The notes under the pieces were generated by a model. The model made no database searches. It was not told the origin of the DNA and saw nothing but the letters and a program-made list of their open reading frames with translations. A program made the translations under genes and the position numbers. A stretch of 64,000 bases of DNA, from the NCBI GenBank assembly GCA_944472135.2, contig OX235263.1:23489379-23553378 (forward strand), written 5' to 3'. Of the stretch, positions 1-10,440 are shown in pieces (positions within the stretch are counted from its first letter, which is position 1; the number at the start of each line of letters is the position of its first letter). Origin of the DNA: Trichobilharzia regenti (taxonomy: Eukaryota > Platyhelminthes > Trematoda > Strigeidida > Schistosomatidae).

Positions 1-419
1 AATTATTGTTATGGGCTGGTCGAGAAACTAATAGTCCTGACGCGAGAAGGCGGAAATCAGAAGACCACTAGGTTTGCGATGATACTTCTATTGTCCAAAC
101 ACAAGGAGACGAAAACAAATGGTCTCACACCAAAGTGGTAAGTAAGTAAAGTAGTTCACACAGAATGTGTGAACGAAATATATATATAACAAAATATATA
201 TAGCAGACATGTCAAACAACCATATATGGATATATGTCACTAAGCAACGGACTGTCAACAAACACTCATATTATATTATAATATAATATAAGGAGAATAC
301 ACATTAATAAAGGAGACAAGTTCACACAAGTGAAATGGTCACAGACTAAGCGAGCAAACAGAAAGAGAGACCAACATGCACACACACGCATAAATATATA
401 TGTGTGGATACATATCAAA
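1..419. other. AT-rich leader, no gene recognised
   Basis: No coding signal was recognised here. The stretch is AT-rich, with short TA-rich runs around 178-200 and a self-complementary TATTATAATATAATA-type tract near 270-290. It directly precedes the Penelope-like remnant and could be decayed element sequence. Confidence 0.4.
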
Positions 420-1480
420 ACCCACACATTCAAACAGATATTTGGATTTCCGATCATCCCATCCTATGTCAGTAAAAATTGGATTAGTCAAATGTTTAAA
501 TGACAGAGCACAAAAACTAAGTAGTACCAAGGAAAATCTAAGACAGGAAGTGACACACATAAAAGAAGCCTTGAAACTTAATAATTACCCGGATAAATTA
601 GTCAAGAAATATGTAAGTAAATGTAAAAATAAAATAAATAATGATAATGGCGATAGTGGTAATAATAATAATAGTAATAATAATAATAATGGTAATAATG
701 ATAGTGATAATAATAATATTAATAACGACACCAAGAATAAGGAATGTAAATCATCAACAATAATTCCATATAAAGAAGGAACCTCGGAAGCCTTACGCAG
801 AATTCTTAACAAGGCAGGAATAAAAGTGGCATTCAAACCCACAAACTCAATTAGAGACAAGCTTTGTCGGTTAAAGGATCAATCCTGTTGAGCCTTCAAA
901 ACAAAACAATTTAGTTTATCTAATACCCTGCCTGTAATGATTGTCACGTCAAATACATAGGTCAAACTAGTAGAACAGGGGCAGTCAGACTAGGCGAACA
1001 TAAAAACCTAGCTAAATCTAGACTGGTTGACCCGAATAATATAAGAAAACTAGAGAGTAGTTCAGCTATAGCACTACATGCAGTTACACACAACCATACA
1101 ATACGATGGGATAGGATGACAGTTTTAAAATCTAATGTCACAGGGTATAGGGAGAGATTGATAACAGAAGCTTTGTTTATCGAATCAACTGCAAATACAT
1201 GTAATAAGAATGATTCAACACCTGTCCCGGATATATGGAAAATTCTACTGCCCATACGACAAATAGGAGAAGACAGAGAAAACTATAAAAATCAAATCTC
1301 GAAGTCGTGTGACAAAAATTGATATGATTATGAACAATAAATTGTGTTCAAAACGTCATCCAGCATACAATACTGTTTCACTGTGTGATACATTTAATAA
1401 ACAAACTAAAATGGAATTACTTACTACCACAGTGCCCAGGTTTTACACATATATCTTTGGTACCGTAAAATACTATACTA
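420..1480 (+). mobile_element. Penelope-like element, 3' remnant with GIY-YIG domain
   Basis: Two reading-frame pieces are seen. At about 420-891 the translation carries a motif typical of the region after the RT in Penelope-like elements: HSNRYLDFRSSHP, then a conserved basic helix ending in KEALKLNNYP. It then runs through an Asn-rich stretch (about 640-730, mainly AAT codons). From about 942 to 1322, in another frame, comes a GIY-YIG-type endonuclease piece with CHVKYIGQTSRTG, a downstream LGEHKN and the conserved HNHTIRWDRM and DIWKILLP blocks. Known: Penelope-like elements join an RT to a C-terminal GIY-YIG nuclease. The RT itself is missing here and the two pieces are out of frame, so this is a 5'-truncated dead copy. 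The 3' non-coding tail (about 1323-1480) matches that of the inverted pair at 6.7-7.8 kb. Confidence 0.8.
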
Positions 1481-1794
1481 TCTTAATTAATAGTGAGTGA
1501 TTTCTGCATTTTCGAAGGGAATAACACTTAAGGACTAGCATGTGACATCACCTAACGAAGTTATTGATCGATCATATAAGCAGTACAAAAAGTAGATCAT
1601 TGACAGTTAGTTAATCAACTGAAATCAAGTTTGGTGCTTTAAGTGATATTGAACAACGTCGACTGATTGTCGTTTCAAAGGACTGGATGAGTACTGAAAA
1701 TTATAATGCTATAACTAGTATTACCTTTCTTTTTTTCATTGCAAATTATCTTAGTACTACTACAACTGTTCACACGATTGTCTCCATCCCTATA

Positions 1795-1875
1795 AATGCC
1801 CATTGACCTAGTGGATAACGCTTTAGTGTTTGAAACGGTGGGTGTTGGGTTCAAATCCCAGTGGGATAACCATCA
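1795..1875 (+). repeat. tRNA-like SINE head
   Basis: An A-box-like stretch (CCTAGTGGATAACGC) is followed by a B-box-like GGGTTCAAATCCC about 40 bases later, and the piece ends in a CCCAGTGGGATAACCA-like end. This is the internal pol III promoter layout of a tRNA. The arms do not close into a clean cloverleaf, so it is read as a SINE head rather than a tRNA gene. A related B-box lies at 10404-10416. Confidence 0.55.
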
Positions 1876-2635
1876 CTCACTGGCAATGCGGAGAATCCGC
1901 CTGCGAAGTCCCGAATATGACAAAATGCATAACTTGGGTTACATCAACCAAAATAATATATAATTCGGGAATGTGGCTCATTGGTCCGAGTACTCAGCCA
2001 AAGGGCTGGAGGTTCCAGTATCCCTCCCCCGCGCCTTCTACCTCAATCTGGGCGACTGTGTAGTATCTTCAGCCTTCACACAACAGGTGTGAGTCTCAGT
2101 CTAGTGGAACATGGAAAATCTGTTCCGGGTAAGTGAGCTTAACCCAACTTCGACAAACATTACCAACCTCTCATTTACTTTTACAGTGTCGAAGTGAGGT
2201 ATAACGATGGTTAGTGGATTATAATTCAACTGACTTTTATGTTGTTGACGTCTGATATTTTAACAGTTGTTAGGTAGCTAAATTATTTTAAGGGAAGCAG
2301 TATTTGGTAGAACTCTAACAGCAGGGTAAATCAAGTTGGTGTCTGGTGGAACAAGTAGCAGTTTCAAAAGATGCAGCTCATAATTTCTCATGTTTATCTC
2401 ATTGTCAGTGATGCTATGCATTTTGAGAAGAAACCCAGTCTCTTCTCTCTCACTTAATTACTTAAAAATCTGACTGTAGAATCTTTAGATTAACCAAGGA
2501 GCCATTTATCCAGGAAAGGAAGGAAAATAACGTTCTGGAACTACTACTGACCAATGACTAAGAAGACACTTCAATCTTAGAGATTATATTGTTAAGTTTT
2601 CGGTGCTGTGTCTGTCTGTCTGTCTATTTTCGACA
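1876..2635. other. Unassigned intergenic DNA
   Basis: No gene seen. Includes a short TGTC microsatellite near 2608-2623. The stretch ends where the 3' end of the minus-strand RTE-like element begins. Confidence 0.4.
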
Positions 2636-2639
2636 TAGA

Positions 2640-4930
2640 ACTTTGCACAAATGTGCGACAGTTAAAGTCGCCACACTCCGTGTAGCACGCGAAGCAAGAG
2701 AAGAAAGTACAAGAAAAGGATAATAGACACAGTAAGCAGAGGTGTGAGACAAAGGAATAGTTGTAACGAAGAACAAAACAGTTTCATTGGAAATAATAAG
2801 TCACAAGGAGTGGATGCACCTGCGCTAGCCACTGAGAACAATTTTGAGCCATGCCACCAATTGTTTCCAACCATCGGTTTTTACCGTCCCGAGGACCCCA
2901 ACCAGTCAGGAAGTCTGCACCTTCCTACGTGGCTTAGACCAACTGTTATAGATTTCATTAACTTGTGCCAAGTTTTTGTTTGACCGCCGCTAGCTTTTTT
3001 CCAGCCTGACCCTATATCCGCTAACATTGCTCGTCGAGGAAGGCGATGACCAGGCATGCCTACGTAACACATGTCCTAACCATCTCAGTCTTTGTAACTT
3101 TACAACTTCGTCGATTGATTTCACCAGTTTACCTAGAACTCTACGCCTAACCTCAATATTGCTCACCTTATCATACCACTTTACACGGGGGATAGAACGC
3201 ACGCACCTATGATCGAAGACAGCTAGTCTTTTCATGTCTTCCACTCTCAGTGGCCAGGTCTCACAGCCATAAAGGAGGACGGAGCGGACTGATGAGCAGT
3301 ACACACGCCCTTTGGTCGACAGTCGGATATCTCGTCTACGCCAGAGTCAGCGTAAACTGGCAAATGCGAAACGAGCCCCCTGTATTCGTGCTGAGATTTC
3401 GTCAGAGATCAACCCGTTGGGGCCGATGGTACTTCCCAAATAAGTGAAGCGGTCAACGTGCTCTACAACTTCACTTCCTATTTTTAAACTAGGCGTCGAT
3501 GTAGTCCAGTCCTGTAACATCATCTTGCATTTGACGGGAGCAAATCGCATGCCAAACATTCGTAGATTGCGGCTCAAGGTGTTTAGAAGACTCTGCATTT
3601 TTTCAGCGTCCTCGCCTAGGAGGACTATATCATGAGCATATTCTAAGTCAACGAGATTATTCCCCGGTAGCAAGTCAATCCCTGAGTCGCTGAAGTCACC
3701 TAGGGTTAAGTCCATTAACACATCTATGATGAAGTTGAATAGAAAAGGAGATAATGGGCATCCTTGACGGACACCACTGGTCGTCATCAGTTCAGATGAC
3801 AGCTCGCCGTAAGCCCTCACCTGGCTGTATGATTACGAGTAGAGTGCCTTAATCAGTGCAATATATTTTCTTGGAATTCCCTTTACAGCCAAGCATCTCC
3901 AGAGAACTTCCCGATCAACAGAGTCGAAAGCCGCCTTTGGGTCAAGAAATATAATGACTGTTGGACGCCGGTAGGAATGACTATGTTCTAGAATCTGTCG
4001 GAGGGTGAAGATATGATCAATACACCCTCTTCCTGATCTAAAGCCTACCTGGCTCTCTCGTGTTTGTGCCTCCCGAGCACCACTTAGTCTACGCATGATT
4101 ATTGAGCCTAGGACTTTAGATACTATATTAGTCAAGCTAATCCCTCTGTGATTATCACAGGAAGACTTGTCTCCCCTCTTGTATATCGGGATAATCAGTG
4201 ACTTACACCAACCCGATTGGACTTCTTCTGATTCCCAGACGCTGACTAGTACCTCAGTTAATCCAGACAGTAAACTGTCTCCACCGTACTTAAATACCTC
4301 TGGAGTCATTCCATCAGGTCCCGCTGCTTTGCCTAGTTTCAGATTGGTGACAGCTGTAGTAACCTCAGTTAGGGATGGAGGACCTGTGTCTATATTCCAT
4401 TCAGGGAGGTGTTGGATACTCGGAAGGTTGAGCGTGGCTGTGGGCCAATTAAACTGCTCCTCATAATGCTCTTTCCAACGATCTAGTCGTCTATCCTGGG
4501 AGCTAATTATAGTGCCATTTTTCTCCGAGATTGTCTCACTGATGATTTGTCTTCTCCCACCCGTTTCCCTGATGAGTCTAAATAGTTGCCTGGTGTTGCC
4601 TATCCTCGAAGCTTTTTCCATCTCTTTCGCTTTTGTCACCCGCCACTGTTCACGGTCCTTGCGGAGACTTTTCGTAAGTTTCCTCTTGTGCAGCTTTCGC
4701 TCCTCATTGAATTCGGAGCTCGCCGGAATAAGTCTTCTAGCATCTATCAGTTCGGATGAGGCGTTGGAGATCCAGTGGTTTTTACTCACCTTTGGGTTTA
4801 GCTTATTCACAGCTTTTACAGCTGTATCTATAGCTGACCGAGTATTCTTCCAAGCTTCTTCAGGGTGAGCACAGCTGTCGAACACAGATATGTGTTTAGC
4901 CAGCTCTTCCTCAAATACGGATTTAGTTTC
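2640..4930 (-). mobile_element. RTE-clade non-LTR retrotransposon, decayed
   Basis: Read on the minus strand, 4885 to 3833 encodes the linker and RT fingers/palm: GPDGMTPEVFKYGG, the PIYKRGDKSSCDNHRGISL block and the catalytic-site stretch FLDPKAAFDSVDREVLW. After a stop near 3830 the frame resumes (3820-3347) with SGVRQGCPLSPFLFN and a box that reads YAHD where the family has YADD. It ends (3304-2990) with LLYGCETWPLR and RLRWLGHVLRR, the C-terminal signature of schistosome RTE elements such as SR2. 3'-terminal sequence runs to about 2640. The endonuclease domain is absent. The stops and the altered active site make it inactive. The element sits in or beside the ERCC6L-like gene on the same strand, probably in a downstream intron. 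Confidence 0.85.
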
Positions 4931-5326
4931 CTAATCGAACTGGGGACGTGATGGTTTTACCGCTGTGCTGTGTAGCACTCAAAATGCATAAACTGCTTGA
5001 TTTCTTTACAGACTAAAACAGCAGGCCTTATACATGAAAAATTCAGTTGGAATGCAGCCAAGAGACAACCCACTAGAAATTCTATGCAGCAGGAAATGAG
5101 CCAAACCTATTGTCGTAGGGTTAGTGATACTACTTGGCAGGAGCTCGAAACCGTAACCCACTTGATTGGAAGTGAAGTGCCAAGGCCAATGAGCCGCAGC
5201 TCCATTTACACAAATGAATAAGTATACTGAATACTACCTAAATAGTAGTCATTATAAAAGCACACTTCATGAATTATACACAGCATACGGGAAGGGCCGG
5301 TTAATACGTATCAAAAAGTAAGCATG

Positions 5327-5361
<35 letters not shown>

Positions 5362-5603
5362 GATGGAGATATCGCTCATCACCTCAATTATTCGACTTCC
5401 AGTCGAGAGAGTCTCTCTCTCCGACTACTTCATCCTGAGCAACTGGGCAGTATCACCAACCACTCACAAAAACAATGTGTAACTCATCTACTTTGATACA
5501 AAAAAATGCCTTCCGGGTGTAACTGAGAAAATCAAACAATCATATACAAAAACAGCTAATGAAAACTTACTGTATTATTTCATGTAAAAATAAACCCACT
5601 CAC
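4931..5603. other. Presumed intron of the ERCC6L-like gene, with AC microsatellite
   Basis: This lies immediately after the donor site that ends exon 3 of the minus-strand ERCC6L-like gene, so it is presumably intronic. It contains a run of about fifteen AC dinucleotides (5329-5359). No further SNF2 exon was recognised here. Confidence 0.45.
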
Positions 5604-6540
5604 CTGAACTGTTTTACCAAGACCCATATCATCAGCCAATATACCACCAGAATTTTTCTGATGTAAACCCCATAGCCATTTAATTCCAGATTTTTGATAA
5701 TCATACAATTTATCGTATAACAACTTAGGCACATTAAATCCATCAGCTACTTGAATCAGTTCACCAGTGACTTTTGAGCCTGCTTTCTTATCTGAGCTTT
5801 CTTCACGTCCATGCGCACCATCATCGTCAGAAGATATTTCATTTTCTTTTAGATAGTTTTCAATTCGTTCAATTTTTCTTTTTATCTTATCACACGGGTC
5901 AAGTTCATAAGCCTTCTTCAGAAGACGAACACACTCCGCATACTTTTTGGTCCGATATAATTCTTTGGCTTTCTCAACAAGCGATGATGGATCATCATCA
6001 CTATTATTATCATCATCATCCTATTTTTCGAAAGTATTTATTAAGTATTTTTTTTAAAACATACCTTGTCTTCTTGTGATGAAATGACACTCGACAAAGG
6101 GGCAGTCGGCGTATCACGATCTATTGACTGTTTCATCTCCTCAATTTTCGCTTGAATTTCATCCGAAGGATCGCATAAATAGGCTTCTTTTAAAAGATTT
6201 ATACATTCATCTATTTTACCAGACAACTCATACTTTTTAGCTTCATTGAGAAAATGTCTGGCAGCTTCCTATTTACAAAAAAAAGAAAAAATAATAAAAA
6301 CAATTCGACTGATACCTTAACAGGACTATTTGACTCTGTTGAAATTACTGGACTTTGGTTTTCTTTGGTAGCTTCATCAATAACCAACTTTTGAAGACGT
6401 TCAATTTTTCGTAGAATATTCGGTGATGGATCTGATGCATAAGCTTTTTCACAGAGATTAAGCGACTCTTTATAGTCTCCTGCTTCACATTTCAATCGCG
6501 CCTCCGTGAGAAGTGATACAACATCATCCTTTATATTCAT
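5604..6540 (-). CDS. ERCC6L: ERCC6L/PICH-like SNF2 ATPase, 5' exons (partial)
   Basis: Three exons were placed by reading splice sites: 6540-6316 (75 codons), 6268-6065 (68 codons) and 6020-5604 (139 codons). All are phase 0, with GT donors (GTATC, GTATG, GTGAG) and AG acceptors behind pyrimidine-rich tracts. Each exon carries a TPR-like helix pair (about residues 10-45, 80-115 and 155-190), followed by an acidic linker. Exon 3 then runs into the start of a SNF2 helicase core: LYDYQKSGIKWLWGLH, then the Walker A segment GGILADDMGLGKTVQ. That combination of N-terminal TPR and SNF2 core is the ERCC6L (PICH) architecture, a DNA translocase acting on ultrafine anaphase bridges in vertebrates. The rest of the helicase lies at lower coordinates and was not found, so it is probably outside the window. 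The ATG at 6540 is the first in frame. CSB/ERCC6-like relatives are a less likely alternative because of the TPRs. Confidence 0.82.
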
Positions 6541-6704
6541 AATGAAGAAATCTTAAACGTTGCTAGGATGTCAGCTGAAGGAAAAACAAGTAAATTGATC
6601 AGACTGGTTTTTAAAGAATACAGAAAGTAATTAGTGAACTAAAGATATTCTTTTCGATCACTTGGAAAAGGATTATAGATGGTCAAATTAAAACCTGGGA
6701 TCAT
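6541..6704. promoter_or_regulatory. Upstream region of the ERCC6L-like gene
   Basis: These 164 bases separate the ERCC6L-like ATG from the Penelope-derived inverted repeat, so the proximal promoter or 5' UTR must lie here or within the repeat. No specific promoter motif was recognised; the assignment is by position only. Confidence 0.3.
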
Positions 6705-7340
6705 GGATAAGATTTTATTTTAATTAAACACACAGTGTCATACAGTAATATTAAATGATGACCACGTTTCGAGCACAAACTATTGCCACTCATAATCATA
6801 TCAAGTTACTCACACAACTCTTCTTTCATTTATATACATGTGTGGAATCGATTAGATATTGGATTAAAAATCAATGTGAGATAATGTACATTCAGAAATA
6901 ATAATAGTACGAGTGTTATTGACCGATTACAATTATATGGGAAATACGAATGTTTTATACGAGTGTTCTTTTATAGTCATGATAAGTTACTTGTTAGAAT
7001 GTTTTGAATTGAAATAGAATTTTAAGATTATTTATTATCCTCCTCTGATTTGACTGACTGGTGGTAATAATATCTTCTATATTTCTGGTATTTGCATTGA
7101 GTCATTTCTGTTGCATGTGTTCGGTGTAGACTCGATGAATAAGGATTCCGTAATCAACCTCTCTCTCCCTTCACCTACCTACCTACCTATATTACTTTTT
7201 AGAACTTTAACCCTATCCCACCCTATTGTGTGGTTGTTTGTTATTGCGTGAAGTGCATAGCTGAGCTTTTTTCTAAATTACTTATCTTTTCAGGGTCAAC
7301 CATTCTTACCTTAGTTAAATTCTTATGTTCTGATAATCTG
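6705..7340 (-). mobile_element. Penelope-like 3' end, left arm of inverted repeat
   Basis: On the minus strand from about 7335 downward the translation gives decayed GIY-YIG C-terminal blocks (HKNLTKVRMVDPEKISNLE-like, then the region equivalent to TEALFIEST and EIWKILLP). The 3' tail follows, with the TTTCGAGCACAAACTATTGCCACTC type sequence. From about 6705 to 7160 it is the reverse complement, with scattered mismatches, of 7348-7812. Stops interrupt the frame. Confidence 0.72.
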
Positions 7341-7344
7341 ACTA

Positions 7345-7815
7345 GGTGGATTGAGAGGTCGATCACGGAATCCTTATTCATCGAGTCTACACCCAACACA
7401 TGCAACAGAAATGACTCAATACAAATACCAGAAATATGGAAGATATTATTACCACCAGTCAGTCAAATCAGAAGAGGATAATAAATAATCTTAAAATTCT
7501 ATTTCAATTCAAACACATCAAACATTCTAATAAATAACTTATTATGACTGTAAAAAACACTCGTCCTTTTTCCCATCTAACTGCAATTCATCAACAACAC
7601 TCGTACTATTATTTCTGAATGTACATTATCTCACATTGATTTTTAATCCAATATCTAATCGATCCCACACATGTATATAAATGAAAGAAGAGAGTTGTGT
7701 GAGTTACTTGATATGATTATGAGTGGCAATAGTTTGTGCTCGAAACGTGGTCATCAGTTAATATAACTGTACAACACTATGTGATTTATCAAAATAAAAT
7801 CTTATCCATAATGGA
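7345..7815 (+). mobile_element. Penelope-like 3' end, right arm of inverted repeat
   Basis: The plus-strand translation holds ITESLFIESTPNTCNRNDS and EIWKILLPP, the same C-terminal blocks as the remnant at 1.15-1.26 kb. A non-coding tail follows, ending with an ACCACAGTGCCCAAGTTTTA-like end also seen near 1425-1445. With the minus-strand arm it forms a head-to-head pair, 3' ends pointing outward. Both copies are truncated at their 5' sides. Confidence 0.72.
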
Positions 7816-10151
7816 GTTATACTCTACCACAGTGCCCAAGTTTTATATCAATAAAACCTGGGATCAGTTCATGAAATCACTGATACTTGTAGGGAAAGGT
7901 TAGCTGCCTGATTGCAGTCTCTGGGTTTCTAAGAACCGATGGCTAGAGAATGCTGGTGATATCGTTCAACATAGTTCTGAATAGCGCAGAAGCATTCACT
8001 CTTTTTAGTCGCGCATACCCACTAAACCATCGTGTTCTTTCCACACTGGCATTCTCCCTTCATCACATTCCTGCTTGTAACAGCCCTTTTGAATCTCCTC
8101 TTCTCTCTTACGTCTGCATTTGTGTGCTATATGGAATGTGGCAAATTGAACTGCTGCACTTCTGTGAAAAATGTTGTGTTGAAACTCAGCAGGGTTGGTA
8201 TACCACCACATCTATTTCAGCCTAAGCAACTCTGTAGTAATATTAGCCATTACAATAAGTCTGATTCATACACTGTTACATGGAAAACTTGCTCTGGATA
8301 AATCTCCCGCCCAATTCTGACTCATCATATTTTTCCACCTGAAGGCGACATTTAACTCCGTTGATCGAGAAGTTGCGGGAATGCCTGGCTGTGAAGCAAG
8401 TGACAAGGAAGTGTATTACGCTAAGCAAGTCAGTGTAGCGTGACACATACATCAGTGTAGCAGCTTGTCAGATTTTGTCATTGGTGTCCGCTAAGAACAA
8501 CCACTAGCATCATTCTTACCTAATTTGAATACAGAGGTGCTGACGGATGCTATTCTGAACGACTACGATGTTTCAGGGTTGACTTGATATTATGGAAAAG
8601 ACTTCCCGATCTATAGTAGGAAGATGATTGGGTTTTCAGCGTAGAAGTTGAAAGAAAAGTACAACCAGTTGAAGTTTCAACAACCATATCGTATAGGGAA
8701 AACAGAATATTCAAAAGAACCATAATGAACGGAAATGTATGGAAGAAAGAATAAGTACACAGAGAAATATGGGGATTTAATGGATTTTGACGACAAGAAA
8801 CACTGGATGCATCCGAGACAATGAAATCATTTTTGAGACATTTTATCAACAGTCTTAAGACACTGGTATTTAAATTTCTAAGGACGCTAGCCAAGAGATA
8901 TACTCGCACGTGGTTGCCTCGATCCAACAAAGACTAACATTGTTCATAGAAGGCCATGGCTAGGCATGCGCAACACAAGTCCTGTCTAACTCAACCGGTG
9001 CTAATCCATACCGTCATTTGACTAGTTTTCCTTGCCTAACACTACGTCTGACGCTAAAGTCAGTATATCATACTACCTGACACAGAAGATAGAACGAAGG
9101 CGCTAATGATCAACAACGGCCAATCTTTTGAAATCCTCCAGTTTAAAACTGACGATATTATGAATCACTGCTTGCGGATTGTTGGCCATATGGCTTAAAA
9201 TCTACTATTTATCATCATCCAGATTATGATTATCTGACTATCCTCTTACTCCTACATATTAGTCCGCCATAGTGTCAATTCATTTCCTTCCCTCGAATTT
9301 GTGTTATTCCCAAAGTGTGGTGAGTTGAACTGATGCAAATCAGTGCTGAAAAGTCAGCCGATTTCCCCCGTTGATAAAAGCACACTCTGTACTTTTGGAC
9401 CCGATAACAGCACTTACCAAAAAGTGATACCAATTCCAACTTAGACAATGGGTTATAGAAATGCTGGGGACTATCCCGAACAGATTGAAGCGGCTTATTG
9501 GCTTAAATCCTTGGTTCACGCGCCCACATCAACCACTTCACTCTGCACAACTGAGTCGTGTGATCAGACCTAAAACAATAAGTGTAGCTCCCAGCCTGGC
9601 ACATGAAAAATCCGTTCAGGGACAAATGAATCCAAACAAACAAATACCCAGACCAAAAGTTTGAGACCTTACGATCCATATTCAAACCAAGCAGGATACA
9701 GAGAAGTGGAGGAGCACTGAATGAATATCCGCACTCCAGTAGGTCCCTACATAAGTGAGTCGTATTCACGGTTGACCATATTTTGTTACTTGAATTGGTA
9801 CTGTAAAGAAGCCTAAGGCTGGGCAAGATTCTTCGATAGAACTTCGCCTATTTTACCGCTAACATTCGCTTTACTGTTACTAAAAGGACCACCTGAAACA
9901 TTTACAGGAATGAGACAAGACAACCATCCAAATATTTTGCGTGAAAATGAACCATGTCTCTTTGTTTAAAGTATCTCAGTGCTCCTAAAATTCATTTCCC
10001 CAATCTGTTAAAATTATTCTTCGCAGTATTATATCGACAGAATCTAGAAATGAACGATTATCAGATATGGAAACAGTGTAGATTGATGAAATTAAAAGCC
10101 AGTCAGTCGCCATTTACGAGCAACATGAATTTCCTTGTACTTTTATATATT
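7816..10151. other. Decayed repeats including RTE scraps, no intact gene
   Basis: Short RTE-like scraps are seen. At about 8335-8420 (plus) a piece resembles the FNSVDREVLW...CLAVKQV region. At about 8940-9150 (minus) a piece resembles the C-terminal region of the element at 3.05-3.25 kb. A dispersed repeat containing TTTGTGTGCTATATGGAATG (about 8030-8180) has decayed relatives near 9250-9350 and 60560-60700. No open frame is convincing. Confidence 0.5.
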
Positions 10152-10341
10152 TTTTTATATTTTTGATTTACAGCTTGATTCCACACTGTATTTTTGGTAC
10201 AAGTATGGAATTTTCAGCATGGATATCGGTAGCCCAAATTTTGCAGGCCGACCATAGATATCAAGTGTGCGTCGGCGGGGGTCAAACCTCGGTCCATGTG
10301 CATGGCCAGCGAAAATCCTAACCACTGTGCCACCGACGCAC
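10152..10341 (-). repeat. tRNA-headed SINE with CR1-like 3' tail
   Basis: On the minus strand this begins with a tRNA-like head (10341 down to 10267: GCGTCGGTGGCACAGTGGTTA, then a degenerate B-box GAGGTTTGACCCC). It continues through a body shared with the copy at 38222-38418. It ends in GCTGAAAATTCCATACTTG followed by a GTACC..TAC..TGTGGAAT tail and an A/T-rich terminus. The tail resembles the 3' ends of CR1-like elements in this window (34408-34460, 41225 down to 41163, 42360 down to 42293). Confidence 0.75.
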
Positions 10342-10440
10342 AAATGGTCCACGGCTTGTGGATTGGCAATTGTGTACACAACCAGGTTCCGAGACACTCA
10401 GTTCTGGGTTCAAATCCTAGTGGGGACAACGCCTACAGGA
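10342..10440 (+). repeat. tRNA-like fragment abutting the SINE
   Basis: A GGGTTCAAATCCTAGTGGGG stretch (10403-10422) matches the B-box and 3' end of the element at 1830-1865. It is preceded by a weak A-box-like stretch. It points opposite to the neighbouring SINE. Decayed SINE head is the likely reading. Confidence 0.4.

Noticed and set aside
4560..4590. A hammerhead ribozyme core (CTGATGAG near 4569; others near 3289 and 59750)
   Set aside because: None is followed at the proper distance by a paired stem II and GAAA; the first two lie within RTE coding sequence.
7950..8301. A gene at about 8 kb with Cys-rich translation
   Set aside because: The same DNA recurs, decayed, near 9.3 and 60.6 kb in different frames, so it is a dispersed repeat rather than a gene.
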